A stretch of DNA of 64,000 nt, taken from CAVHXA01 sp963639765. Lineage in GTDB: Bacteria; Bacillota; Clostridia; Oscillospirales; Oscillospiraceae. The translations under genes and the position numbers were made by a program. The stretch is taken from assembly GCA_963639765.1 (NCBI GenBank), contig CAVHXA010000004.1:1-64000 (forward strand), in the 5' to 3' direction. The notes under the pieces are model-generated. The model had not been told where the DNA came from. It saw nothing but the letters and a program-made list of their open reading frames with translations, and made no database searches. This document shows positions 43,779 through 52,548 of this stretch, in pieces (the stretch's first letter is position 1; the number at the start of each line of letters is the position of its first letter).

Positions 43779-44242
43779 ACACTGCAGACATCATCATAAA
43801 ACAGGCAAATCCGGAGCATGCTCCGCAGCTGGCCGAGCTCGAGCAGATCTGCTTCTCGGATCCATGGAGTGAGTCGTCGCTGCACTATGCCCTTTCAGAC
43901 AGTCTGTGTCTGTGGTTGATGGCTGTTGACGACAGCGGTACAATTTTCGGGTATGCGGGCAGCCAGCTGATTATCGACGAGGCCAGCATCATGAACGTGG
44001 CGGTTGCACCGCAGGCCAGACAACAGGGAATCGGAACAATGGTTCTGACGGAACTGCTGCATGCACTGGCAAAACGGGGTGCTGAGTCCGTCACGCTGGA
44101 GGTACGAAGGACCAACACACCGGCGAAGGCATTATATTCGACGCTGGGCTTTGTACAGGTAGGCTGCCGTCCAAACTATTACGACAACCCCCGGGAGGAT
44201 GCCCTGATTCTGGGCCGTTCCCTGAGAGAGGAGACAATATGA
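43775..44242 (+). CDS. rimI: Ribosomal-protein alanine N-acetyltransferase, RimI type
   Basis: 155 residues; the ATG overlaps the polA stop by four bases. A GNAT acetyltransferase with the acetyl-CoA loop VAPQARQQGIGTMVLTELLH and the later EVRRTNTPAKALYSTLGF. The opening QANPEHAPQLAELEQICFSDPWSESSL is typical of RimI. It lies directly before tsaD, a common arrangement that often also includes tsaB; tsaB and tsaE are not in the window. Confidence 0.92.
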   Translation: MNTADIIIKQANPEHAPQLAELEQICFSDPWSESSLHYALSDSLCLWLMAVDDSGTIFGYAGSQLIIDEASIMNVAVAPQARQQGIGTMVLTELLHALAKRGAESVTLEVRRTNTPAKALYSTLGFVQVGCRPNYYDNPREDALILGRSLREETI

Positions 44243-45264
44243 ATATTCTGGCGATAGAATCCTCCTGTGACGAAACGGCGGTTGCTGTTGTAAAAGACGG
44301 CAGGCAGGTGCTCAGCGACTGTGTTGCCTCTCAGATCGAGATGCACAGAATCTATGGCGGCGTGGTGCCCGAAATCGCGTCACGCAGGCATATCGAGGCA
44401 ATCTATCCATTGGCAGACAGGGCCCTGCAGGAGGCAGGAGTGGCCCGTTCACAGCTGGATGCTGTGGCAGTAACCTGCGCGCCCGGACTCATCGGCGCAC
44501 TGCTTGTCGGGGTCAATTTTGCAAAGGGAGCGGCAATGGCATTGGGACTGCCATTGATACCGGTGCACCACATTCGTGGTCATATTGCGGCAAATTATCT
44601 GGCCTGTCAGGATCTCCGGCCGCCATTTTTGTGTCTCGTAGTTTCGGGAGGACATACCCTGATTGTAAACGTACAGAGCTATACACATATGCAGATTCTG
44701 GGTACAACGCGGGACGACGCAGCCGGAGAATGCTTTGACAAGGTTGCCCGTGTGATGGGTATGCCGTATCCGGGCGGTGCTGAGCTTGACCGCATGGCCC
44801 GCACGGGAGATGAGACACAATATCAGCTGCCGCGGGCTCAGGTACACGGAAGCCCGCTCGATATGTCCTTTTCCGGCCTGAAAACAGCTGTTTTGAATCT
44901 CTTGCACAATGCCGGGCAAAAGGGAGAGCATGTGAACATTCCGGATGTATGCGCAGCCTTTTGCGCAGCGGTGAGTGATACGCTGGTTTCACGGGTAGAG
45001 CTCGCATTGCAGCAGACCGGGTACAAAACGCTTGCAGCAGCCGGAGGAGTGGCAGCCAATTCTCGTATCCGTGCGGATCTGCAGGCACTGACACAGCGCA
45101 TGAATGTGCGGTTCTACGCGCCGCCACTCAGTCTGTGCGGAGACAACGGGGCCATGATAGGCGCACAGGCCTATTATGAGTTTTTAGACGGTCACACGGC
45201 CGGGCAGGATCTGAATGCATGGGCCACCATGCCCTGCGATTACCTGACATTTTTGCAGGATTAA
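44239..45264 (+). CDS. tsaD: tRNA N6-threonylcarbamoyladenosine transferase
   Basis: 341 residues; the ATG overlaps the rimI stop by four bases. It completes t6A37 on ANN-reading tRNAs. It opens NILAIESSCDETAVAVV, and the metal-binding His pair is in VHHIRGHIAANYLA (about 110-123). VSGGHTLIV and AAGGVAANSRIRADL are further ASKHA motifs. The last metal ligand lies in LCGDNGAMIGAQAY. A terminator follows. Confidence 0.96.
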   Translation: MNILAIESSCDETAVAVVKDGRQVLSDCVASQIEMHRIYGGVVPEIASRRHIEAIYPLADRALQEAGVARSQLDAVAVTCAPGLIGALLVGVNFAKGAAMALGLPLIPVHHIRGHIAANYLACQDLRPPFLCLVVSGGHTLIVNVQSYTHMQILGTTRDDAAGECFDKVARVMGMPYPGGAELDRMARTGDETQYQLPRAQVHGSPLDMSFSGLKTAVLNLLHNAGQKGEHVNIPDVCAAFCAAVSDTLVSRVELALQQTGYKTLAAAGGVAANSRIRADLQALTQRMNVRFYAPPLSLCGDNGAMIGAQAYYEFLDGHTAGQDLNAWATMPCDYLTFLQD

Positions 45265-45282
45265 AGAAAGATAACTGCATAA

Positions 45283-45308
45283 AAAAACGGAAAAAAACCG
45301 CGTTTTTC
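45283..45308 (+). terminator. Terminator after tsaD
   Basis: AAAAACGG (45283-45290) pairs with CCG-C-GTTTTT (45298-45307, one bulged base) around a run of A. The T-rich arm serves as the T-tract. It marks the end of the long operon. Confidence 0.65.
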
Positions 45309-45376
45309 TGGAAACTGCTAGCAGCTTATGCAGGAGCATTCAGCCTTTGTGTCGACCGAAATGCGAAGATGACAGC

Positions 45377-45478
45377 AGTTCAAAACTGTTCAAAACCTGT
45401 GATGATGAACAAAAAATGAAGTTATACACAGGTTTTTAGAGAATAGACTGTTGAAAACCCTGTTGAAAATGTGCATAA
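45377..45478. other. Two inverted DnaA-box-like sites with short AT-rich direct repeats
   Basis: TTATACACA (45422-45430) and TGTGCATAA (45470-45478, the inverse of TTATGCACA) both fit the DnaA-box pattern TTATNCACA. Between them TGTTGAAAA occurs twice (45449-45457 and 45461-45469), and just upstream GTTCAAAAC occurs twice in tandem. The whole 45309-45580 stretch has no gene. It may be a DnaA-binding locus; an origin is unlikely because no dnaA/dnaN is near. Confidence 0.4.
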
Positions 45479-45582
45479 CCCAAAGCAGTCGGTGGATGCA
45501 TGCAATGGATGGAATAATCGTTAGACAGGTAATCGGTTTGATGCAGGGAGTAATTCAGACCGTGTACACCAAAAACTTCCTC

Positions 45583-45611
45583 TTGACAGCCCGCTGCGAA
45601 CATGCTAAAAT
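45583..45611 (+). promoter_or_regulatory. Promoter of the tRNA-Thr gene
   Basis: TTGACA (45583-45588) and TAAAAT (45606-45611) are 17 bases apart, 22 bases before the tRNA. Confidence 0.75.
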
Positions 45612-45633
45612 TTCCACCGTTGTAGATGCATTC

Positions 45634-45706
45634 GCTACTGTAGCTCAGCCGGTAGAGCAGCTGATTCGTAATCAGCAGGTCGGGAGTTCGAGTCTCCCCA
45701 GTAGCT
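45634..45706 (+). tRNA. tRNA-Thr (anticodon CGT)
   Basis: 73 bases fold into a full cloverleaf. The acceptor stem is GCTACTG/CAGTAGC, the D arm GCTC...GAGC, the anticodon stem GCTGA/TCAGC with loop TTCGTAA (anticodon CGT, reading ACG), and the T arm GGGAG-TTCGAGT-CTCCC. The discriminator is T, and CCA is not encoded. The first two acceptor pairs, G1-C72 and C2-G71, are threonine identity elements. Confidence 0.95.
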
Positions 45707-45848
45707 TTTCATTTACCATTTGCTTTGTTGCGTGGGCAGCAGAGGCATCTGTATCGTTCTTGCCATATAAAGCAGAAAATGTCGGGGATTCCGGCCTTCA
45801 GGTGCGGCGTGATTTCGGTCACGTCGTTTTTGTTATGCAAAATGAAAA

Positions 45849-45877
45849 AGACCGCCTGCATTTTCAGCAGACGGTCT
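45849..45877 (-). terminator. Terminator of the amino-acid permease gene
   Basis: AGACCG-c-CTGC (45849-45859) and GCAG-a-CGGTCT (45867-45877) form a stem with one mismatch around a 7-base loop. On the minus strand CTTTTTCATTTT follows. The rest of 45707-45896 shows nothing. Confidence 0.75.
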
Positions 45878-45896
45878 GTCTTATAATTGAGACGGA

Positions 45897-47225
45897 TTAT
45901 TTCTCATAGTGTTTTTTGACCAGCAGATAAACCGGAAGACCGACCAGGGTGATAACGATGCTGCAAAGGCTCATGATGGTTGCACGTGTGCCGGACATAA
46001 ACAGCTGGCTGACGATGACGTATATGCCGCTGAGGATGGCCAGCGCGGGAACAACAGGATACAGCGGGACCTTATAGCTGCGTTCGAGGTTGGGCTGTGT
46101 GCGGCGGAGTTTGATAACGCAGGCAAAGGTCAGTGTGTAGAATACCCAGCAGGAGAATACGCCAAGATCGGTGAGAAGATCAAACTGTCCGCTCAGGGAA
46201 TACAGGCAGGCCAGGAAGCCGACCAGAATAATGGAGTTGCCGGGCACGGAATTTCCATTGAGACGGGAAAGCCAGCCGCTGCAGGGCAGTGTCTTTTCTT
46301 CGGCAAGCTCATAGGCTACACGGGAGCCGGAGAGAAGAAAACCGTTTCCGGCACCGATTACGGAAATAATAATGCCGACCTTGATCAGCGTGCCGCCTGC
46401 AGAGCCGAAGATTTTGGTAGCGACTGCCGCAGCCGGAGACTCGAGATTCATCAGCTCATCGGCCGGGATTACCCACAGATAGGCCAGGTTGATGATCAGA
46501 TAAACGGCCATGATGATGCTTACGCCGCCAACAATGGCGCGCGGCAGATCCTTGCCCGGATTTTTCATTTCGCCGGCAATGGTACCAACATTGGTCCAGC
46601 CCTCAAAAGCAAAGAGAACAGCCAGAAGTGTAGAGCCCAGAACACCACCGATGCTCTTGCCCTCGCCAACCATAGGAGTAAGGATAGCGTGGCCGCCCTC
46701 ACCCAGAATAAAGCCGAATACCATCAGAAGAAGAAGGGGTATAAGCTTGCAGATTGTAGAAATAATCTGCATGCCGCCAGCGGTTTTTGAGCCAAGCAGA
46801 TTGAGCACCACCATCAGTATAATTACCGCAATGCCTATGGGTGTAGCAAACTGTGCGCCGACGTATTCGCTCAGTTCAGAGCCGACCTTAACGCCGTAGC
46901 CGGCCAGAAAGGCCGGGTAAAAGATAACTACCTGCATCCAGCCCGCCAGAAAACCCAGTTTTTTGCTGAAGACATCACCAAGGTAGGCGACCATGCCGCC
47001 TGTTTTCGGAATGAGCACAGCCACCTCTGCAAAGGTCAGGGCGGCAAAGATACTGATCAGACCGCCGACAATCCAGGCCAGAATGCCCATGCCGGGTGCG
47101 CCGCCTGTGGTCTGATAGATCGCGTAGGGTTTGAAGAATACGCCGGCGCCGATTACACAGCCAACCACAAGGGAGGTTGCAGTCATAACACCGAGGTTTT
47201 TCTTCATTTGCCGGTTGTTTCCCAT
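45897..47225 (-). CDS. APC-family amino-acid permease
   Basis: 442 residues from the ATG at 47225 behind AAAGGGA. It has about twelve hydrophobic segments; the first carries ATSLVVGCVIGAGVFFKP, the broken helix with the GAG substrate-binding motif of APC transporters. FAFEGWTNVGTIAGEMKNPG and VISVIGAGNGFLLSGSRVAYE are further family motifs. It looks like the LAT/serine-threonine exchanger branch. The transcript begins with a tandem glycine riboswitch, so the substrate is probably glycine or a related amino acid (inference from control, not from the protein). Confidence 0.9.
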   Translation of the reverse strand: MGNNRQMKKNLGVMTATSLVVGCVIGAGVFFKPYAIYQTTGGAPGMGILAWIVGGLISIFAALTFAEVAVLIPKTGGMVAYLGDVFSKKLGFLAGWMQVVIFYPAFLAGYGVKVGSELSEYVGAQFATPIGIAVIILMVVLNLLGSKTAGGMQIISTICKLIPLLLLMVFGFILGEGGHAILTPMVGEGKSIGGVLGSTLLAVLFAFEGWTNVGTIAGEMKNPGKDLPRAIVGGVSIIMAVYLIINLAYLWVIPADELMNLESPAAAVATKIFGSAGGTLIKVGIIISVIGAGNGFLLSGSRVAYELAEEKTLPCSGWLSRLNGNSVPGNSIILVGFLACLYSLSGQFDLLTDLGVFSCWVFYTLTFACVIKLRRTQPNLERSYKVPLYPVVPALAILSGIYVIVSQLFMSGTRATIMSLCSIVITLVGLPVYLLVKKHYEK

Positions 47226-47320
47226 AAGATCGTCCCTTTCTTTTTGGGCATACCGCAAGAGGTGCGCACAGGGAAAACCACAGATGTGCCGGTGCGGCGC
47301 TGCCTTTGATTTGCGGATAT

Positions 47321-47355
47321 AAACAAAGGCACAGGAGCATGCATGCCCTTGTGCC
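47321..47355 (-). terminator. Leader terminator of the glycine riboswitch
   Basis: On the minus strand GGCACA-AGG and CC-TGTGCC form a stem closed by a GC-rich loop (47355-47328), followed by TTTGTTT (47327-47321). It sits between the second aptamer and the permease start and is the probable expression platform. Confidence 0.7.
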
Positions 47356-47530
47356 CTCTGTTACAAACCTGAAAGTTTTGCTTCTTCGGTGGTCGGCGGA
47401 GGCCGACACTCTCCAGAGTCTCGTCTGCAGGCGGTACAGTTACCTGAAAGATTCTCCCAGCCGCGGCAAGGCCGGGATTGCTTCGTCGGTTTTCCGGGAA
47501 AGCCGAAAATCTCCCTCCTGCGTCATCCGA
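47355..47530 (-). ncRNA. Tandem glycine riboswitch
   Basis: Read on the minus strand, two glycine aptamers stand side by side. The first begins GGAGGGAGATTTTCGG, has CCGACGAAGCAATCC, and ends GGGAGAATCTTTCAGGTAAC. A short linker with ACTGTACCGCCTGCAGACG leads to the second, which has GACTCTGGAGAGTGTCGGC, CACCGAAGAAGCAAAACTTT and CAGGTTTGTAACAGAG. The G-A-A-x-C-A-A and TTTCAGG elements and their spacing match the known class. Boundaries are good to about 10 bases. It lies 130 bases before the permease gene. Confidence 0.92.
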
Positions 47531-47549
47531 CACTATAAAATTTGTATGA

Positions 47550-47578
47550 ATTGTAACGGATTTTCAAACGACTGTCAA
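47550..47578 (-). promoter_or_regulatory. Promoter of the riboswitch-permease transcript
   Basis: On the minus strand TTGACA (47578-47573) and TACAAT (47555-47550) are 17 bases apart, about 25 bases before the first aptamer. Confidence 0.8.
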
Positions 47579-47591
47579 GATTAAGCATTCG

Positions 47592-48206
47592 CTAAGAATT
47601 CAAAATACAGTTAAAAAAATCCTTGCAGCGGGCCAGAATCTCACGAGCCTCACGAAAACACTGACCGGTATAGCTTCTGGGATCCGATGCTACGCCATAA
47701 GCATTCATACCAAGCTGACGGGCAATATAAAGTGCCCGGTAAAGGTGATATTTCTGCGTGACAATCACAATCGTATCGGCACCGAATTCGGTCCTGGCAC
47801 GCAAAATGCTCTGGTAGGTGTTGTCACCCAGACGATCGAGCAGGATATCATCTGACGGGATTTCGTGGGACAGAGCATAATCCGCCATTACGCCGGGCTC
47901 GTCATAATCTGATCCGCTTGTACCGCCGCTCATCAGCAGGGGAGCGGACAGCCCGGATCGGTAGAGCGCAATGGCTTCGTCGAGTCGATCCTGCAGCATG
48001 GGGCAGGGCGTGTTGTCTGCCCAGATGGCGGCACCCAGAACCAGAATGCAGTCTGCCTGAAGACCGGCTGCCTCCTGACGGGTTATTATGCGGTCTTTAA
48101 CGCTGCACTGAACCAGACAGCTGATTGCCAGGGTACAGCAGCCAAGAATCAGGCAAGCTGCCGCAAGCAGGGCAGTCAGCCGTCGAAGCCAATGCTGTTG
48201 TTTCAT
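47592..48206 (-). CDS. SanA/YdcF-like DUF218 membrane protein
   Basis: About 204 residues from the ATG at 48206, with AAGGAGA at a good distance. A single N-terminal membrane helix (about 10-32) is followed by the DUF218 domain: DCILVLGAAIWADNTPCPML, then LLMSGGTSGSDYDEP, and IVTQKYHLYRALYIARQLG. The family is linked to envelope integrity and vancomycin tolerance (SanA), but its reaction is unknown. Its first 110 bases lie inside the end of truA, in another frame. Confidence 0.85.
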   Translation of the reverse strand: MKQQHWLRRLTALLAAACLILGCCTLAISCLVQCSVKDRIITRQEAAGLQADCILVLGAAIWADNTPCPMLQDRLDEAIALYRSGLSAPLLMSGGTSGSDYDEPGVMADYALSHEIPSDDILLDRLGDNTYQSILRARTEFGADTIVIVTQKYHLYRALYIARQLGMNAYGVASDPRSYTGQCFREAREILARCKDFFNCILNS

Positions 48207-48945
48207 AAGAATCTCCTTCGTAGTATACCTGCCACAGGGTAAGACCCTTTGCCGGACACATCGGCGGAAGAGCCTGCGCACCGGCCAGAAGCAGTGGCAC
48301 CTCATCGGCACAAAGCGTCCCGCTTCCAACGGCGAGAAGGGTACCGACCAGCAGTCGGACCATGTGATACAGAAAGCCGTTGCCGCTGAACCACAGCCTC
48401 AGCTCCCGACCCAGATCCTGAAGCTCGATAGCAGTCAGCGTACGTACGGTTGATTTTTTTGTCCTTGGATTGCCGCAAAAGGAACGAAAGTCATGGGTGC
48501 CCAACAAAAGATTTGCAGCCTGCCGCATGGCGGCCTGGTCGAGTGTACCCAGGAAGGGCGTAATAAAATGACGTTCAAAAACATTGGGTTCGTCGGTACG
48601 CCAGATACGATAAACGTAGGTTTTTCCACGGGCACTGAGCCTCGCGTGAAAACGCGGGTCGGCTTCGAGGAGAGAAAGCGCTCCGATATCCTCCGGCAGG
48701 ACGGCACGAAGGCGGCGAAGCAGTTCATCCGGGCTTAGCGGAGTGTCGGCCTGAAACGAAGCAACCTGTGCCCGTGCATGCACACCGGCATCGGTTCTGC
48801 CGGAGCCGTCAACCCGGATGGCCTGGCCTGATATGTTTTTCAGCGCGGATTCAAGCCTCGCCTGAATGGTGTCGGCCGTATTGCCCTGACGTTGCCAGCC
48901 GCGATAGCGTGTGCCGTCATAGCTGCAGATCAGCTTATAATTCAT
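48097..48945 (-). CDS. truA: tRNA pseudouridine(38-40) synthase
   Basis: About 282 residues from the ATG at 48945 (AAGGGTGA upstream). It opens NYKLICSYDGTRYRGWQRQG; the catalytic Asp is in SGRTDAGVHARAQVASF (about 47-63). LLLGTHDFRSFCG and FLYHMVRLLVGTLLAVG are further family motifs. The normal protein ends close to the segment KGLTLWQVYYEG; here about 40 further residues run into the next gene. The extra tail looks non-family, as if an earlier stop was lost. Confidence 0.92.
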   Translation of the reverse strand: MNYKLICSYDGTRYRGWQRQGNTADTIQARLESALKNISGQAIRVDGSGRTDAGVHARAQVASFQADTPLSPDELLRRLRAVLPEDIGALSLLEADPRFHARLSARGKTYVYRIWRTDEPNVFERHFITPFLGTLDQAAMRQAANLLLGTHDFRSFCGNPRTKKSTVRTLTAIELQDLGRELRLWFSGNGFLYHMVRLLVGTLLAVGSGTLCADEVPLLLAGAQALPPMCPAKGLTLWQVYYEGDSYETTALASTADCPACGSLPDSWLLYPGNQLSGSVQR

Positions 48946-48993
48946 ATGCAATCACCCTTATGGCAGTGTCGCACAGCCATCTCCGTTCTTGCT

Positions 48994-50889
48994 TCAATCG
49001 AGAAACTCCTGTCGGATATGTGCTGCCAGACGCTGATAGTAATCTGCCGAAAACAGATCATCCGCGCAGCACAGATCGGTCATTTCCAAAAAGTCCACGC
49101 GCGAGGAAGGCTGCGCCAGCACGGTTTCGTAATGGTCCCAGGCGAGGTCTGTATCCGTCTGACTTTCAAGCCAGATATCCAGTGCGGCAGCAGCCGAAAC
49201 CACATAGCTGACCGTATAACAGGGATAGGACGCCAAATGTTCGGATTCTACCCACCGAAGATAGCTGTCGCTGAAATAGCTGTCAGCAGATAATCCGGAT
49301 GCAAGCAGGACCTGCGTTGCGATCTCGTTGGCCTTTTCCAGGGTCAGCGTTCCGGGGTTTTCATAGAGCCTGCGTTCAATTTCGTCATCCATTGCGCTGC
49401 AGACAAGACTTTCTACTGAGTATTCCAAGGCTTTTTCGCGGATTTCGTTTCCCAGCTCCGGGCAAAAGTCCGCAAGGGTGTCCATGAGCATCAGGGTGGT
49501 GCTGCTGCTTTGCGTCTCACATACATCGATAGAGCCGAAATAGGACCATTCGTAGGCATTTTCATCCTGACAGATATAGCCGTTGAGTGCATGACCCGTT
49601 TCGTGAGAAACACTGATAAGATCATACATGGAGTGCAGGGGATATAAATAAATAAATGGAAGATTTTTTGTAAAAAATTTGGACATATACCCGGCATCAT
49701 AGCCGGTATCCGGCGCCAGGAAAAGTACATGACTGCTTTGAAAAACGTCAAAAGCGGTGCGAAGCTGCTCGGGCAGACGCTGATCCTGAGCCGCAAATGC
49801 ATAGAAGTTTTCAATATCCCAGTTGTAATCGTCACCATAATAGTACAGCGAGGAATCATAGCTCTGCTCTGAAAGCGCAAGATAGATTTTGGTCATATGC
49901 TCTGCAATGGCCTGCCGCATTGCCTGATATTCTTCTATGGAGTAATCGCGACAATAGCTGCTTTGCCATACCAGAGAGTAATAGTTGTCATAGCCCCAGC
50001 CACGGGCCTGTATATTGCGCAGATTGATCAGATCTACAATAATCTGCCCCAGTTGGCGATTTTCGTTTTCCTCCAGCAGCGTGCCCAATTGCAGATATTC
50101 ATCGTCTGTCAGACTGTTTCCGTCTTCAGAAAGGCGATTCCAGCTCCATTGTTCACCCTGAAAGTCCACTGTCAGATCATCCACGCGATAATACAGGCGG
50201 TCAAACCGGTCTTGCAGCTGTGTCTGTTGGTCTTTCGCGGCATCCTCCTGCTGCGTGGAGGCGGTATAGCCATAAAGGCTCCACAGCCGCTGGTTGCCCG
50301 CTGCGGAGATAAAGACATCGTCATAGCCGGAGGTCAGGATGTTCCCGATCAGAACGGAAATTTCGTCAAACGGATCCAGACGATCGAACTCGTTCATGGC
50401 CTCCCGCGCTTCTTCGTCGGATGGATTCATGGAAACGGTCAGATCGTACAGATTCGACAGATCGGAATATTCGTTGTATTCCTGCATGATTCGTGTATAG
50501 ATCGACCACAGCTTGTCAAAGCTACCGCCGTGATCAAGAATTGCCTGCGCTTTTGCAATGTCTGCAAGAATGGCAGAGCTGTCCCAGTCCCACGCAGTCA
50601 GCTCGGACAGGTCTGTAATGTTTGTAGCGGCATTGGCTTTGAAAAGAGCGTCGTCCTGCTGCATGTCGGCCTGTTCTTCATTGCGGCCGTCGAGAAAGAC
50701 CCGGAAGGGCACGGCGGAATCACTGCTGTTATCCTGCGGGTTGTCTTCCTCCCGGCCGTGAAGTATATGCGAAAGGGCACTGTTGAGATCCGACACGAAC
50801 GGAATATGAATTTTAACGGCAGCACAGCCGCAAAGTGTGCAGAAAAGCAGCAGCACGGCAGAAGCAAGCGCACAGATGCGCAGTTTCAT
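48994..50889 (-). CDS. Secreted M3-type metallopeptidase lipoprotein
   Basis: 631 residues from the ATG at 50889 behind AAAGGAG. The signal peptide ends in the lipobox LCGC (Cys about 21), so the enzyme is anchored outside the membrane. The catalytic zinc motif is in SVSHETGHALNGYICQDENA (HETGH, about residue 422-426), followed about 25 residues later by a Glu (DVCETQSS), as in the M3 oligopeptidase family. Most M3 enzymes are cytoplasmic and digest short peptides; here the lipid anchor suggests surface peptide processing or nutrition. The catalytic residues are intact. Confidence 0.85.
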   Translation of the reverse strand: MKLRICALASAVLLLFCTLCGCAAVKIHIPFVSDLNSALSHILHGREEDNPQDNSSDSAVPFRVFLDGRNEEQADMQQDDALFKANAATNITDLSELTAWDWDSSAILADIAKAQAILDHGGSFDKLWSIYTRIMQEYNEYSDLSNLYDLTVSMNPSDEEAREAMNEFDRLDPFDEISVLIGNILTSGYDDVFISAAGNQRLWSLYGYTASTQQEDAAKDQQTQLQDRFDRLYYRVDDLTVDFQGEQWSWNRLSEDGNSLTDDEYLQLGTLLEENENRQLGQIIVDLINLRNIQARGWGYDNYYSLVWQSSYCRDYSIEEYQAMRQAIAEHMTKIYLALSEQSYDSSLYYYGDDYNWDIENFYAFAAQDQRLPEQLRTAFDVFQSSHVLFLAPDTGYDAGYMSKFFTKNLPFIYLYPLHSMYDLISVSHETGHALNGYICQDENAYEWSYFGSIDVCETQSSSTTLMLMDTLADFCPELGNEIREKALEYSVESLVCSAMDDEIERRLYENPGTLTLEKANEIATQVLLASGLSADSYFSDSYLRWVESEHLASYPCYTVSYVVSAAAALDIWLESQTDTDLAWDHYETVLAQPSSRVDFLEMTDLCCADDLFSADYYQRLAAHIRQEFLD

Positions 50890-50938
50890 AAAAGGCTCCT
50901 TTCCACGACAGCCCCGCGCACAGGCAAGGCCGGAACGG

Positions 50939-52339
50939 TCAGCTTCTTGTGAGAATTTTCACCCAGCCGAATCGGTTGCAGGTAATGGCGTTTGGAATGC
51001 ACTTGAGCAGCTGGTCTGCCTTCAGACAGCAAAAGGTGACAAGCGGCGGGAAATGGAAGACAAAGGCACTCAGACAGGCGGATGGAATGGTAAACAGCCA
51101 CATGAAAAGGTTGTCAACCACGGCAGCGTAGTTGGTTACTCCGCCGCCCGCAATAATTCCGCCTTCTACAGGGTATTCATAGCATGAGCCGGGAATGACA
51201 ATGCAAAGCACGGTCAGGAATTCAAGAGCAAGCTGCCGTGTCTGTTCACTGATGGCATACAGATCCAGGATCCGGTTGCGGAAGACAAACATCAGCGCAC
51301 CCGAAAGAAGTCCGATAATCAGAAAGATGCCCTGGATGGTTTTGACATAGGGACGGATTATGTCCAGACGCCCCTCTCCGACTGTTTTTCCAATAATAAC
51401 CGAGGCAGTGTTGGCACTGGACATGCCTACCACCGCAAAAATCTGAAAAACCACAGTGGCGATGGAGTTGGCAGCAATGGCCTCTGCACTGATATGACCG
51501 AGGACAGCTGTCTGCGCTGCCTGCGCTACGCCCCAGAGCAGCCCGCTTATGGCAACGGGAACGGCAACACGCAGATAGTCACCGAGATAGGTGAAATCCA
51601 GTGAAAAAAGCTCTGCCGGTTTTGTGCGCAGCTTGCGGTCGATGAGCAGCACATAAACCAGAATAATGGCAAGTTCTGCCACACGACTGACCAGGGTGGC
51701 TATGGCTGCTCCTACAATGCCAAGCTCCGGGGCTCCGAAATTGCCATAAATCAGGCAGTAGTTCAGGCAGATGTTGATGCAGATGGTGCTGATGCTCATT
51801 ACGGTACCGATAAATGCCGTCTGAACGCTCTGCAGGGCATACATCAGGCTGTTTGACAGTGAAAAGATCAGGTAGGTCCAGCAGATGATCTTGAGGTAGC
51901 GGGCTGCCTCGTCAATTACGGCCTGATCGTTTGTCAGCAGGCCGAGGACCTGCTTTGGAACAAGGAGCCCCAGCAGAAAGAACACGGCACCAACGGCCAT
52001 GCTGAATTTCAGGCCGAGAGAGATAATCTTTTTTATGGGACCGGTCTGACCTTTGCCCCAATACTGGCTGGCCAGGACCACTACACCCAGACCCGTGCCT
52101 GACGCAATCTGCTGCAGGGCAAACTGCAGCTGGTTGACAAGAGTTGCTCCGGAAAGAGCCAGCTCGGTATAGGTGCCCAGCATGATGTTGTCTGCCATGT
52201 TTACAGCCAGAGCAGAGAGCTGCTGCAGCGTAATGACCGCCAGCAGCGGAAAAAAACTGCGATAAAAGCCGGGGTCGCGGACAAAAAGCCCCAGAACCTT
52301 TTTCTGTCGGTCCGGAGGAAGAGAAACACAGCCCTTCAT
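50939..52339 (-). CDS. MATE-family exporter
   Basis: 466 residues from the ATG at 52339. Twelve hydrophobic segments are visible; LQQLSALAVNMADNIMLGTYTELALSGATL is the first-helix pattern of NorM/DinF-type MATE carriers. It is not closely similar to the other MATE gene at 39730 by eye. Substrate unknown. It precedes the M3 peptidase gene on the same strand by 50 bases and may share its transcript. Confidence 0.9.
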   Translation of the reverse strand: MKGCVSLPPDRQKKVLGLFVRDPGFYRSFFPLLAVITLQQLSALAVNMADNIMLGTYTELALSGATLVNQLQFALQQIASGTGLGVVVLASQYWGKGQTGPIKKIISLGLKFSMAVGAVFFLLGLLVPKQVLGLLTNDQAVIDEAARYLKIICWTYLIFSLSNSLMYALQSVQTAFIGTVMSISTICINICLNYCLIYGNFGAPELGIVGAAIATLVSRVAELAIILVYVLLIDRKLRTKPAELFSLDFTYLGDYLRVAVPVAISGLLWGVAQAAQTAVLGHISAEAIAANSIATVVFQIFAVVGMSSANTASVIIGKTVGEGRLDIIRPYVKTIQGIFLIIGLLSGALMFVFRNRILDLYAISEQTRQLALEFLTVLCIVIPGSCYEYPVEGGIIAGGGVTNYAAVVDNLFMWLFTIPSACLSAFVFHFPPLVTFCCLKADQLLKCIPNAITCNRFGWVKILTRS

Positions 52340-52373
52340 TTTTTCACCATCCGAAAATTATGATAAAAGTTGA

Positions 52374-52394
52374 GGCAACACCGTATAATGGGGC
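52374..52394 (+). repeat. Short dispersed repeat head, copy 1
   Basis: GGCAACACCGTATAATGGGGC matches 58305-58325 at 18 of 21 positions and, more loosely, 61362-61382. The surrounding 52340-52548 has no gene; the 150 bases downstream of this site may be the rest of a repeat element, but there is no second full copy in the window to prove it. Confidence 0.4.
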
Positions 52395-52548
52395 AAAAAT
52401 TCCGGCGAAGGCCGAGACGAATTGCGAGGTATTGCCTTGAGCAGGATGCGGCACAAAATCAGCCCGCAGCATATTCTGCGTATGGGATTCGCAGCGATGT
52501 ATGGAAACGGATACATCCGGGCTTTGCATGTTGGTGCCGGAGTTTCAC

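Noticed and set aside
45377..45478. The DnaA-box-like stretch as the chromosomal origin.
   Set aside because: No dnaA, dnaN, recF, rpmH or gyrase gene is near; only two boxes are visible.
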